A stretch of DNA of 64,000 bases from positions 1,293,501-1,357,500 of the forward strand of contig JAEMWC010000008.1 in NCBI GenBank assembly GCA_016490735.1, read 5' to 3'. The stretch comes from Pachyseris speciosa. Taxonomy: Eukaryota > Cnidaria > Anthozoa > Scleractinia > Pachyseridae. The translations under genes were made by a program, and so were the position numbers. Of this stretch, positions 45,801-56,480 are shown one piece after another (position 1 is the first letter of the stretch; every line of letters starts with the position of its first letter). Below the pieces are notes generated by a model. The model worked only from the letters and a program-made list of their open reading frames with translations. It ran no database searches and was not told the origin of the DNA.

Positions 45801-48800
45801 ACTATAAAAAATAGTATGGAAAGGTGATCTGAGCCAGTGGCACAGTGGATTTGGACCCCCCCCCCCCCCCCACAGATTTGCACCTCCAGTCCAGATCTGC
45901 TTGTGGATCAGATTTGGACCTCCTAGTCCAGAACTGCTAGCAGATATGAAACCCCTTTTACCTAATTAAATTACATACTTGTCACTCAAAGCTAATTCTG
46001 ATTTAAAATTGACACAAATATTATATATTTAGCCAGGCCAAGCCTAGAATCGGAGCTGCACACTCTCACCGAGCAACTTCGCATGGCTTTATTTGGGCCA
46101 GTTTAATTTGTGTCCAAAAGAATTGAGCAGCACCAGGGAAAACGAAGAGTTTTCGATAGCAAACGTTTGCAAAAAAAATACAGACATTCCTGAGTCCTAA
46201 CTACTTTCAGACTGATTAATCTAGAAAAATCGGTATTTATTTTGACATAAATGCCCGTAGAAAAGACGATGAAGGGTAAAAACTGATCGTTAAGAGAAGT
46301 CAACAGGAATTGACCGCGGTTCAGAAACAACAGAACAACAAACATAAGTATTACAAGAAAACAAAGGACAATACGAATAATATTTCGTGGAGAAGGTGGA
46401 GAAATTAGACAAGTAACAAAAATTGCTTAGCAATTTTGACACAAATGTCCGTAGAAAAGACAAAAAAAGAGGTCCACACCTGATCGTTTAGAGCAGTCAA
46501 CAGGAATCACTGAGGCAGCAATCACTCGGAAGGCGACAAAGCTGAATAATAGCGCCATTTCCCACAAAATCTTTCCTTGGCTGACATAAAACGCTAAAGA
46601 GCTTTGATAGTTTTACTGGTACTTCCCATGTCTTCCGAAGAACCTTCTTCAATTAATGTTTCTCAGTGGCAAAGCGTCATCCAGTTAACGAAGAAAGCGC
46701 TTGCCAAACCACACCAGCATTTCTCTCGCAGAGCCGTCCACTATAAAATTTATCAAAGCCAGCCCAGCCAGTCAACCCATTTCGGTGTTTTTAACATCCA
46801 AGCGCTGATTCTTACCGGTTCAAACAAATTAAGACGACATGTTTATAGACGGCGAAACTTAATATTGTTGTTTACAGGCCGCTTTCGACGAAGATCTCTA
46901 AACGTTTTTCAAATGACGAGTGAAGCGCGCTGGTCTTCGACATTTTTGACAGCATTTTGACAATTTTATGTCAGATTTTGAGACGTGCACATGCACATGC
47001 ATTTGATCGGCTTTTTTTTTCTGTTTTGTAATTTTTTTACTCAAGCTTGAGTTTCCGCCTTTAATCCTTAATTTTACGAGGTCTCATCGTGATTACGTGT
47101 TATTAAGATAAGGGCAAAAGTTTCTTAACATTGTTGAGGTACCAAGATCGAAAAACAGTTAGCCAAGCCGAGTAAAAACACTCGTTTGCTTGCAAAGAAA
47201 ACAACGTAACAAAAAAAAAAAAAAAAAAAAAAAAATTCAACTACTTCTTTGGGTCCAAAAAGAGTACAGATTATTGTTATTTATATCCATTCCAGAGAAA
47301 AAAAATACAAGTCTCATTTCTGAACAAAAGTAACAACGATTAAGCCAAATGTTAAGCTTCTATTTATTTAATTTACCTCACTGTCCTTCGCTGTGTTGTA
47401 GAGGTTTCTACCACTTGAAAATTCGTAAGCTTCAGTAAAGTAAAAACAAGCATCCGCAAAAATAGCAAACGGTTTGTCCAAAGATAGAGCTTTTTCCACA
47501 GAGTTTGAGCGACTCGTTCCTCCCATTTACACAGGTAAACTGTTAAGTGACCTTTCTTAGTAAGATGCAAGATGCCGCGGTAAAGTGAAAGCCCTTGAAG
47601 CGCTGAATTATACTGTTTTCAACCGCACAATCGATCCAAGTTTGAAGCTTTTCTTGAGAAAAATCGCTCTTCCTTTCATCACTTGAAAATTCAGCTTCCG
47701 GGGTATCTTTTGACAGGTTCTTGATTTTTATGCTTTTAACGCGAATTGAAAGACAAACTTCGATCGAAGAAGATGAAGTTGTTTAGCTCAAAATGAAGAA
47801 ACCAAGTGAATGGCAGAAAGCGCGCGAAAAATTAAGCCTCGGTTTGAGTGTCCCACACCTAGCTTGAGCCTGCGTTCAAATCGAAAGAAGTACCTGGTCA
47901 GCGGTCAACTTCAAAAACACAGCTGACCTCGATGACGTCTTAACTTGAGCCCGCGGTATGGTCACGTACACTGTTCAGCGAATACCTTGTTTTGACAGGT
48001 GTCAATTGGCTATAAGATGGATGTCCAGTATCAAAGATGTACGCTGTAAACTAGCTGGTCAGCTGGGCCAGGTGGAGTATGGCCGCCATGTTGAATTATT
48101 ATGATTATTATTAGGATATTATTAGTTATTGGGCAACACCACCGTCGTCGTCGTCGTGCGCGCCCACGAGCAATACCGCTAGCCATTCTCACTATGAGAA
48201 AAGCAGTTGACGGGTTTCTATAGGTATGGTGCTCCGCTTGGCGGCCCTTCAGGCCGCCGGAGCTCCGCTATAATTATCTATGTACAAAACTCACCTTCCA
48301 CAGCATCTTTCTCCCAAGATGTTAAACCATTGCCGGCCATACCAACAATGGACACTTTTTCAATAGCATCTAAATAGCACCAAACAATATTTAATCTAGA
48401 TTTTCATGTGAATTAAATACCTTCTTAACTGTTGCTGACATTATTTGACACACTTTACTGAGAACACTTGAACAAAAGCAATTGAATGGGATAATGATAT
48501 ATAATGGCGTCTAGCAGGACTGTTTGTGAAATGTACATCTCACACTTTAGCAACATGAAACAGGGAAAAAATGGAAGAGAGATAAAAAATAAAAGCCATG
48601 AGGCCATTTTAGACGCTTTGACTTGTTGGCCCGATTTTTTATAATGAAAACAAACAGAGAACAATGTCATCACTGGGAAACAAGCATCAGTGACCTCAAT
48701 AGCAATCAAGCAGGTCCAGTGACCTAACGCCTAATTGGTATACATAAACCACATCTTGACCATTAAATTTGATGAGCACTCTGACTTCCTTGCACAAGAT

Positions 48801-49890
48801 AACTAACCATAAATGGTCCTTGTCACTCTTGTGGTGACAGCCTCCACTGTATTGGGATCTTCATGTCAAAAAGAAAGCACACTATTAGTGGGCTGACATT
48901 TACACCGTAACAGGCTAAAGTAAATTGAAGCTTACAGATGAAAAAACTGTAAACAAATATTACCAATACCTGGCAGTTGTCGATTTTGCGTTGGTGTAGA
49001 GTGATGTCGAGGTGCAAAGTCCTCATCATCATCACTGATGTCAACTGAAATCACAATGATCATTCAAAAATTTCATGTTTTGTAATGAAAACAGTTTACA
49101 AATTGATGTTTTAGCAAAGTCCTACCCATCCTGGGCGGTCTCTCACTGAATAGAGACATCATAGCACATCTTAGCTACATTTCAAGATATGCTATATTAT
49201 ACCAGCATCGATTAGCTGGCAATTGCAAAGGGTAGAAATACTTTCAAGGCTGCATGAAGCATTACAAAGGTTGAGATACTCCGAGTGACCAAGTTGACAT
49301 GAGATATCGATGCACTTGAATTTCCCCAGTGCTTACATGTATGATTGCCCCAAGGAAACCCCTGCCCCTTTCTCTGTTAGAACATATTACGTCAGTACAA
49401 AGCATATTTATTTATTATTAGGGGGCTGGGTAGCCGAGCTGTTAGAATACTGGACTTGCAATGCAGAGACTCTAGTTAGCTCGAACATGCTTGCAAACAG
49501 CCAACTGGTCTGCCTCCTGTCAGCTGGGATTCTTAACCTGTTATGTTTGTATGCTATTAAACAAATTTATAATAAATGTCTTTTTCCAAAAGACACCTAG
49601 ACTGTAAGGAATAAATTGTCAATCCAATCCTAGTAAAGACTGTCATCAGTCTGTTATTTATCTACAAAGCAAGTATGAAGGAAGCAGGGCTGTTTTCCTC
49701 TCTCATTGCTCATGGTCATATCTAATCCCAACCCTTAGTTCAGCGCCGCCCCCACTCCCGCCTAGGTTGTTTTATGGCAGTTTGTTTTGGTTTGGTTGTT
49801 GTTGTTTTTTTTAATTGACACAACAAAGTCCCTACAAGTGTACACCGTACAACATACCTGTGGGGATGATCCCTGCATTTCTAGTAGCAC
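41987..49890 (-). CDS. Unrecognised multi-exon gene in the loop
   Basis: Eleven minus-strand exons chain with matching phases at every junction: 49890-49858, 49044-48970, 48858-48808, 48369-48295, 45536-45489, 45053-44950, 44859-44777, 44068-43989, 43177-43070, 42665-42604 and 42187-42152. A possible end exon is 41998-41987 (three codons and a stop). The joined product is about 250 residues, and the true N-terminus lies further upstream. Visible features are an acidic patch (DISDDDEDF), a helical Leu-rich segment (RIMEQLLLLNQVSQRLPLL), RYRPTKEAAEHMRR, CYVYVAFMGSQFDNE and a basic C-terminal helix (REKRLQMLEKQ). I cannot assign a family. It could be a host gene or cargo of the large repeat structure. 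The intron 48294-45537 contains a complete 2.2 kb element. Confidence 0.72.
42152..42187 (-). CDS. Loop gene exon (36 bp)
   Basis: Acceptor TTTAAG, donor CAG/GTAAGA. It encodes VREKRLQMLEKQ, a basic helix. The next acceptor CTGCCAG at 41999 would add Asn-Ser-His and a stop. Confidence 0.6.
42604..42665 (-). CDS. Loop gene exon (62 bp)
   Basis: Acceptor TTCCAG, donor GAG/GTACCG. It encodes MRRAVGDALEAAHSSRPLSE. Ends in phase 0. Confidence 0.7.
42804..42870. repeat. (AAT)n then (ATT)n palindromic microsatellite
   Basis: About 15 AAT units switch directly to about 7 ATT units, so the tract can fold on itself. It lies in an intron of the loop gene. Confidence 0.9.
43070..43177 (-). CDS. Loop gene exon (108 bp)
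   Basis: Acceptor TTTTCAG, donor CAG/GTATGT. It encodes CGNKAPPGQEQTHLELRVYQ then PTMSSSQMVVGDIVS. Confidence 0.72.
43178..43988. other. Intron of the loop gene with an unassigned plus frame
   Basis: The plus frame 43636-43890 (84 residues, with VEVKNRRTLIGTLFTGQLQI) is open but has no splice or domain support. It could be part of a dispersed repeat. Confidence 0.3.
43989..44068 (-). CDS. Loop gene exon (80 bp)
   Basis: Acceptor CTACAG, donor AAG/GTAATG. It encodes RLMLEHNILDQCYVYVAFMG then SQFDNE. Confidence 0.72.
44777..44859 (-). CDS. Loop gene exon (83 bp)
   Basis: Acceptor TTGCAG, donor GAG/GTGGGT. It encodes VKLQSQLDVVPACIIRYRPT then KEAAEHM. It joins in phase to the exon at 44068, skipping 44080-44776. 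Confidence 0.72.
44950..45053 (-). CDS. Loop gene exon (104 bp)
   Basis: Acceptor ATACAG, donor CAG/GTATGT. It encodes DSGNGPAYDLRIMEQLLLLN and RLPLLCMSPWQ. Ends in phase 0. Confidence 0.72.
45195..45300. mobile_element. Possible pogo/Tigger-like terminal fragment
   Basis: The text CAGTGGAACCTATATTAAGC followed by GGCC resembles the CAGTGGAACC ends of pogo-type elements. Only one end is seen, inside an intron of the loop gene. Confidence 0.3.
45489..45536 (-). CDS. Loop gene exon (48 bp)
   Basis: Acceptor GCCAAG, donor GTAACT. It encodes GEIHEEENLLYGADI, an acidic segment. Confidence 0.62.
46022..48273 (+). mobile_element. 2.2 kb non-coding element, copy 3 (complete)
   Basis: It has the same ends and length as copy 1 (5863-8091). 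The left end is TATTTAGCCAGGCCAAGCC. The right end has the GGCGGCC..GGCCGCC hairpin and GGAGCTCCGCT. An extra left-end fragment (TTTAGCCAAGCCTAAAAGCG) sits at about 45688-45718. The open frame 46604-46960 inside it is not conserved in the other copies, so I do not call it coding. Confidence 0.8.
48295..48369 (-). CDS. Loop gene exon (75 bp)
   Basis: Acceptor TTTAG, donor AAG/GTGAGT. It encodes AIEKVSIVGMAGNGLTSWEK. The 2.2 kb element ends about 20 bases beyond the donor. Confidence 0.7.
48808..48858 (-). CDS. Loop gene exon (51 bp)
   Basis: Acceptor TGAAG, donor ATG/GTTAGT. It encodes DPNTVEAVTTRVTRTIY. The phase matches both neighbours. Confidence 0.65.
48970..49044 (-). CDS. Loop gene, acidic exon
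   Basis: 75 bp, acceptor TTTCAG, donor GTATTG. It encodes DISDDDEDFAPRHHSTPTQ, an acidic then His/Thr-rich segment. Confidence 0.68.
49421..49575 (+). mobile_element. tRNA-derived SINE, partial copy
   Basis: The head GGCTGGGTAGCCGAGCTGTT is tRNA-like, followed by GCCAACTGGTCTGCCTCCTG and TGTTATGTTTG as in the element at 15620. It lacks the 3' tail. Confidence 0.6.
49858..49890 (-). CDS. Loop gene, microexon (33 bp)
   Basis: Acceptor CACCAG, donor GTATGT. Phase 2+30+1 fits the next exon. It encodes ATRNAGIIPT. Its small size makes it uncertain. Confidence 0.4.
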
Positions 49891-50929
49891 CTGGTGCATT
49901 TACAATGTACAGAGGGAAAAAATATATTCATTTAGATGTTATTAAAGTTTTTCAAGTTCATGTCCAAGTTTATTTATATTAACACAGGTAACTACTACTT
50001 ACAATACTACATTACTTACAGTGTGGGGGCTGACCCGACATCACTGATCCCCGGTCCATGAATCCAAATACGGACCAAGTACCGGGGGAACTTATGTTAG
50101 CTCCCCGTTTGTTGTGTATTTCTTGCTTAAGCGTATATTTTAAGTTAGAAAGATGTCTTTTGAAGTCATTATTTTGTTTTAGTTATTACAGGACCTACAC
50201 TACTTCATAAACTTAACTTAACTAACTTAATGGCAAGATAACCAGATAAGCATACATGTAAGTTTACCTTTTAAATTTCTTACAGGTGGATCCCCTGGTG
50301 AAAAACCTTACAGGATCTTGAAGGATCTTTGAAGATCTGCACAAGGATCTTGTGTGGATCTTATGAAAGATCCTCGAGGATCTTAATGAAGATCTTCTTT
50401 GATCTTGCATAATCTTTAAAAGATCCTCAAGGTCCCTGCAGGGATCCTCAAGGTCCCTGCAAGGATCCTTGAGGCCCCCTTTAAAGACCCTGCATGATTT
50501 TCTAGAGATCATCAAGGAACCAGTTGTTTGAGTACCATACAATGTAATAAAATCTGTATGCTCATTGAAGGTTTCTAATAATAGTCATTGTACAATATAT
50601 ATTAAACATTAAAGACCTTTTAAACAGGTTTTATTTTTGAAATAACTCTTCTCTGCTGAAAAGAAATCATTGGCTGAAGAGCAATTGCAACTTATTTGTT
50701 TCAGATATAATTTTACTGTTTCTCTGCTAAAAAACATTGGCTGAAGCCACCACCTTAAATGATACAAGTCACACAATTCAAATTTAAAAGTACACATTAA
50801 ATGTTTCTATATGTAATGCTTGTATCAGCAACTGTAACTTTTTGCCTGTCTGATATTGTATACTGGTATTCTGTATCAAACTTTATAGGCATTAATGATG
50901 TTGCATGAATACGTTAGTTTTGCTTATGA

Positions 50930-51490
50930 CTGGTGGTTAGGACGAGATATTTTGTGACAATTCTATATATAACACAGTCAGATAGTCATAACTAGAACTG
51001 GAAAACAACAGAGATTCAATGCAAGGTATTTACCTAGTAAGTTAATTGGTAATACATTAAAAGCTCTGGAACCAGAAACTTGGATTTCAACTTCCAGGAA
51101 TTAAGTATTTTCTTTTACTGATCTTGAAATTTTTAAACTACAACTGATTGTGCTATAAAAGGATGTCACAGATTATCCTTTCTTTTAAATCATTAGCCCT
51201 TTTGGTTCACTGACTGCCTAATATCTGGCAAATGCAACCATTTGCAACCACTTATAATTACGGTTGGAGACAAGACTTTCTGTGACATTTCTAACATACT
51301 GATAGAGTCACACATACAGTGTGTAGCTAAAACTGGAACAAATCATGGACCTGCTTTTTGCCAATAAAGTCTCCATATGATTCCAGAAATTAGATTTCAA
51401 CATCCAGAAATTTAGTAATTACTAATTTTGAAATTTTTAAACCACAACTAATTGCACTATGAAAGGATGCCACAGATTATCTTCCATTCA
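50930..51490 (+). repeat. Tandem duplication, unit about 310 bp
   Basis: 50930-51195 and 51245-51490 share GAAATTTTTAAACYACAACT, then a GGATGYCACAGATTATC-like segment, and an upstream TGTGACAATTCTA / TGTGACATTTCTA segment. Diverged by substitutions and small indels. Confidence 0.6.
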
Positions 51491-51802
51491 ATGCTCTCTA
51501 TTGCTGTTCTTAATCCTCTGTTCTTAAATTAATTGTATTTTGGGACCTGACTCATCCATAATGCACTGCGTGCACATAGTGAAGTCTCCCATTTTTGATG
51601 CTACTCTTATAAGTCAAGTATATATTATAATATATTTTAGAAAATATCGCAACAAATCATTTTTTTTTTAAATGACAAGATTAGACAGAAAGGCCAACTA
51701 CATGTACGAAACAGCTTTTTGACTTATTTTTCTGACTGTTCTCTTTTTTCAGCTAAAACTACTTTTATTCATTTCCTTTGAATAATAAATACTGCCGTTC
51801 CC

Positions 51803-52100
51803 TGCTAGCAGATGCCTCTTTTCCATGTATTAAGCGCGCGGGAGAAAAGAGACCTCTGCCATGGGTCGAAACGGTCTTTGATTAAGCCGCTGTCCGAGTT
51901 CGTGGACGAAAGATTTAAAACGCAAGCTCCATGTATTGTTTTGTTTGTCATTTGATCACGCGCTAAAAGCATCACGTGATGTTTCAGTCACTAAGAAACT
52001 GCGGCACATGCTCAACACAGACCGTTTGGACCCATGGCAGAGGTCTCATTTACCTAGCATGCTCAATACAAGGAAAAGAGGTCTCTGCTAGTAAGGAAAT
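51803..52100. mobile_element. Foldback element with two inverted pairs
   Basis: The outer pair is CTGCTAGCAGATGCCTCTTT / AAAGAGGTCTCTGCTAGTA. The inner pair is GACCTCTGCCATGGGTCGAA / GGACCCATGGCAGAGGTCTC. Non-coding. A G-run of about 19 bases lies further on at about 52632-52650. Confidence 0.65.
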
Positions 52101-54189
52101 ACTGCCGGTAACTCTTTTTAAATACCTTTAATCAAAGCAAATGTCTATGTAAAGTAAATGAGAAGAACTTGGCGTGCATGAAAACAAGAGCTAGTTTGAT
52201 TCCCTTCAAATAATTTTAAAACAGTCTAAATGTATCAAGCAAACTTAAGCAAAGCAAAACAATGAAGCCCTCGTGACTTCCGTATAAGAATTCCCAGTTA
52301 AGAGAGCTTTGATTTGGAATTCATTCAGAATTTCATAAGTACAGTACATTGTAAGTTCAATTTAAAAAGTAACGGAATTCCAAGGTCACCTTATGAAGTT
52401 GTGACATTTCAAACAACGAGGGAATTTTCAAGGTCTGAATTTGCTTAATGGCAGGAGATGAACCTTGAAAATATAGCTTAAGCTTGAATAATAAAGCAGA
52501 CTTCATTTTATTTAGTATGGGTATGTCTGAAAATACCTAAAGCTAGGAAAAACTGCTGGGAAAATTTACATAATTCATAGGCCATCCAATGTCAGGAAGG
52601 ATTTTTACAGCTTTTTGCAACTGGTGGGGGTAGGGGGGGGGGGGGGGGGCTCACTTGGAACGTGTTAGCGTGAGTCAACTGGGGGGATCCGGGGGCATGC
52701 TCCACCGGAAAAGTCCTCTGAATTGGCTTGAAATGCATTTAAAATTAACATGGTGTGGTGAAACTTAAATACTTTCGGCAACAAAACAGTGGTGTTTTAA
52801 AATAAGAATAATCAGTTTTCGATAAAACGTTAAATAGAAAAGTAACTTCGAGTTTTTAGTATTACTTGCTTTTTGCTGTTGAAAAGTTGAAAAGTTGAAG
52901 GATCCTTACCAAATCCTTAAGGATCCTACTAAAGATCTTTTGTAGATCCTCTTTAAGATCCTTGTAAGATCCTTAAAGGATCCTTATTAAATCCTTAAGG
53001 ATCCTACTTAAGATCTTTTCAAGATCCTGCTTAAGATCCTTCTAAGATCCTTGAAGGATCCTTATTAAATCCTTAAGGATCCTACTAAAGATCTTTTCAA
53101 GATCCTGCTTAAGATCCTTGTAAGATCTTTAAAGGATCCTTATTAAATCCTTGAGGATCCTACTAAAGATCTTTTCAAGATCCTGCTTAAGATCCTCAAA
53201 GTATCCTTATCAAATCCTTGAGGATCCTACTAAAGATCTTTTCAAGATCCTGCTGAAGATCCTTCTTTAAGATCCTTCAAGGATCCTAGTAAAAATCCTT
53301 GAGGATCTTGAAGGATCCTCACGAAGAGCTTTGAGCTGAACTTCACCACGATCTTTGCGAGATCCTCACAACGTCCTCACCAAGTCCATGAGGATCTTTG
53401 TTACTAGTTTTAGAAATTAAAGATCTTTAAAGATCTTTTGAAGATCCTTAAAGGATCCTCATCTTTAAAGATCTTTGGCAGGTCTTTAAAGATCTTTAAA
53501 GATCCTTAAAGATCCTGTGAGGTTTTTCACCAGGGTGACAGTTTGCAGGTACTTGTAAAAAGGATGTCAACTACTCTCCAGTCAATTTCCTGAGAGATGA
53601 AATAAAACTCGGAAAATTAAATGTCTGAACGATGTTTTTTTATTCCTTTCTTTCATTTAATAGTTGTAATGTTTTGGAGTTTTCAATAAACGCTATGGTC
53701 GGAAATAAATTCTTACGAGAACTGAGAAATGTATCATAAATATCGTGGGTACCGTGGGCATATTTGTGTGTTTGAGGGAACAGGCCTGGTGGAATAATTC
53801 AGTAAGGAGTCCAGCAAGGGGCATTTTAAGGCCGAGGTTAAACGCCGTACTTCAAATGAGCCAAACTTAGGTCAATCCAAATAAGTTAATTTCGCCTGTT
53901 GAGTCAAACGTCGAACTCAATTCAGCCTAAATTAGTTATGCGCCACGAATATAATCAGATCGAGACTGACTTATACATTATGTCAACATGATTATGCGTT
54001 TGGTTCGGCTAACGTGAAGATCGGCGTTTGACCAAAAGTTTATTTTCAGGCGTAATTCACGCCTGGCCAGCAGTAGAGAACGCCTCAACCGATCCAAATA
54101 AAATCAGTCGACTAGGTCAAACGACGTACTTCACATTGCGTCGTACAGCGTTTATAACCCTTACAAGCGGCGTCCAGACTGTTACAAGG

Positions 54190-55050
54190 ACTCTTGAAAA
54201 CGGCGTTATGAAAGCCCGACTCTTGGAAACGGCTTTTGGAATGACTATTGGAAAAGGGCGTTTTTAAGGACTCTAACGAACGGCGTTTGTAAGTTCTCTT
54301 ACGAACGGCGCTTGTAAAGAGTCTTACGATTGGCGTTTGTAAGCACTCTTACGAACGGCGATTGTAAGGATTCTTACGAACGGCGTCTGTAAAGACTCTT
54401 TACAAACGGCGTTTGTGAGGACTCTTACGAACGGCGTTTGTAGGGTTCCTTACAAACGGCGATTCTCAGGACTCTTACGAAAGGCGTTTGTAAGGTCCCT
54501 TACAAACGCCTTTTATAAGGACTACTGACTCTTACGAACGGCGTTTATGAGGACTCTTACGAACAGTGATTGTAAGGAACCTTAAAATCGGCGTTTATAA
54601 GGCCGCCTACTAACGGCGTTTGTAAGGACTCTTACGAACAGCGATTGTAAGGAATCTTACAATCGGCGTTTCTAAGGTCTCTTACGAACGGCGTTTATAA
54701 GGACTCTTACGAACGGCGTTTCTAAGGCCTCTTACGAACAGCGTTTGTAAGGACTCTCACAAACGGCGTTTGTAAGGACTCTTACAAAGGGCAATTGTGT
54801 GGAATCTTAAAATCGGCGTTTATAAGGCAGCCTACTAACGGCGTTTATAAGGACTCTTACGAACGGCGTTTGCAAGGGACTCTTGTGAACTGCGTTTTTA
54901 AGGATTCTTACAAACGGCGTTTGTAAGGACTCTTACGAACAGAGTTTGTGAGCACTGTTACGAACGGCGTTTTATAAGGGATCTTACGAAATGCCTTTGT
55001 AAGGACTCTAACGAACGGCGTTTAGAAAGGTTTTTACGACCGGTGTTTTG
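54190..55050 (-). repeat. Minisatellite of about 25 bp units, right arm
   Basis: Inverted counterpart of 39130-39870, with units of ACTCTTACGAACGGCGTTTG followed by TAAGG. It is about 120 bp longer than the left array, so unit number differs between the arms. Confidence 0.9.
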
Positions 55051-55164
55051 AATAACTGGTGCCTGTAGGTTATTATAAAGCGTTGTGACAGTCGTCTATT
55101 TACACAACACCAATTATATAAGGTGGTGTTCATGCAGAGAATTATATACGGTGTTATACCTTAC

Positions 55165-55330
55165 ATTTTAGTTTTGGTTTTATATAAGCCTTCGTGCTCA
55201 GCTGCTGATAATGATCCGGTTGTTCCTCAAATCGACAAGTATTTGGCAGAGATTTAGTGATACTTTAAAGAATTGTATGGCTGCAGGAACCTAAAACTTG
55301 GGTTGAAATGGAAGCATCGAGGGAAGTAAG
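55165..55330 (+). promoter_or_regulatory. TATA box, start codon and splice donor, right arm (outward facing)
   Basis: TTTATATAAGCC at about 55180 is followed by CGTGCTCAGCTGC, then an ATG at 55308 encoding Met-Glu-Ala-Ser-Arg-Glu directly before GTAAGTAG. It mirrors 38920-39085. No downstream exon is identified. Confidence 0.3.
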
Positions 55331-56029
55331 TAGACCTATGGCTTTTAATTAGTTTTTGTTTTAAAAGGATAGCTTAATCACTGCTGAACATATATCGAGT
55401 CGGAGCTAAGGAATATTCCAACTCGTGTGTCTTGTATTTTGGAAAATTTCAGAATTCCCATGCATTTTCACTAAGGATTCACTAAGGATTTCGGCGCCAT
55501 TTAGGATGTAATGCGCATGCTCGTCCGCCATCTTGACCAACATTTCTGGCAATGCGCTTCAGCAGTCCCCACTCCAATCCGAAGAGTAAAAATGGAACGA
55601 GATAAAAACTCTCTCAAACACACTCACACACAATTACATACAATCTATACAAATCAAGGGATAGTCTTTCGTTGGTGACTTCTTTTAGACACAGATAAAT
55701 TGGCAACTAGAGTAAGGATATGTCTCGAGGAACCATTATTGATAGCAACAGTAATGACTTACGTTTATGAATAAAAGTCAAGGTCTTTTTCAGCCTCCCA
55801 GTGTTTCAAGTTACGATGACTAAGATCAGAGCGTCCGAGGCGCAAAAGAGCCGGTGGACAGCTGTGTAATATGATAAGACACTACCGTCTTTCGAGAAGC
55901 AATAACGACGACGCAAAGCAAACGCGATGCCAGGCTTTGCGGTTTCTGTGAACTCGGTGTGTTTTTTTTTAGGTGAATTTATTTTCTGCTTGATGTAGAA
56001 CTTTTTTACTGAAATGGACAAAATTATGA

Positions 56030-56480
56030 CTCGATCATGTAGAAAAGTCGCGTTTTAATAAACAAAAAGATTTAGAATTTGATTCAATTCCCAGATTGCA
56101 AATAAACTCCCAAACCAGTTTTCTGCCAGTTTTAGGTGAATTTATTTTCTGTTTGTTGTAGAATGATTCACTTAAGTGGACAAAATTAGCGGGATGCTGA
56201 CTCGCTCATGTAGCAAGGTCACCTTTTTATAAAGAAAAGAGGACGCAGAAAAGTCACGTTTTGACAAAGATAAACAGAAGACTGACTCGCTCATGTAGAA
56301 AAGTCACGTTTTAATAAAGAAGAAAGAGCATACTGACTCGCTCATGTAGAAAAGCTACGTTTGAATAAATAAAATTAGGATACTGACTCGCCCATGTAGA
56401 ATAGCCACGTTTTAATGAAAAAAAAAAAAAAAAAAAGATACTGACTCGATCATGTATAAAAGTCACGTTTTAATAAAGGA
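56030..56480 (-). repeat. Tandem repeat of about 56-60 bp, right arm
   Basis: Inverted counterpart of 37735-38050, with ACTGACTCGCTCATGTAGAA and then AAGTCACGTTTTAATAAA units. Confidence 0.85.

Larger units (their letters stand above)
50292..53535. mobile_element. 3.2 kb element with GATC-rich inverted ends
   Basis: The left end CCCTGGTGAAAAACCTTACA and right end (TGTGAGGTTTTTCACCAGGG) are inverted copies. Both continue inward as dense arrays of AAGATCCTT / AAGGATCCTT palindromes (50292-50515 and about 52890-53520). The interior holds a small tandem duplication (50930-51490) and a foldback element (51803-52100). No transposase frame is visible. Confidence 0.65.

Noticed and set aside
46604..46960. 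118-residue plus-strand frame
   Set aside because: It lies inside the 2.2 kb mobile element. I see no matching open frame in the other two copies and no domain.
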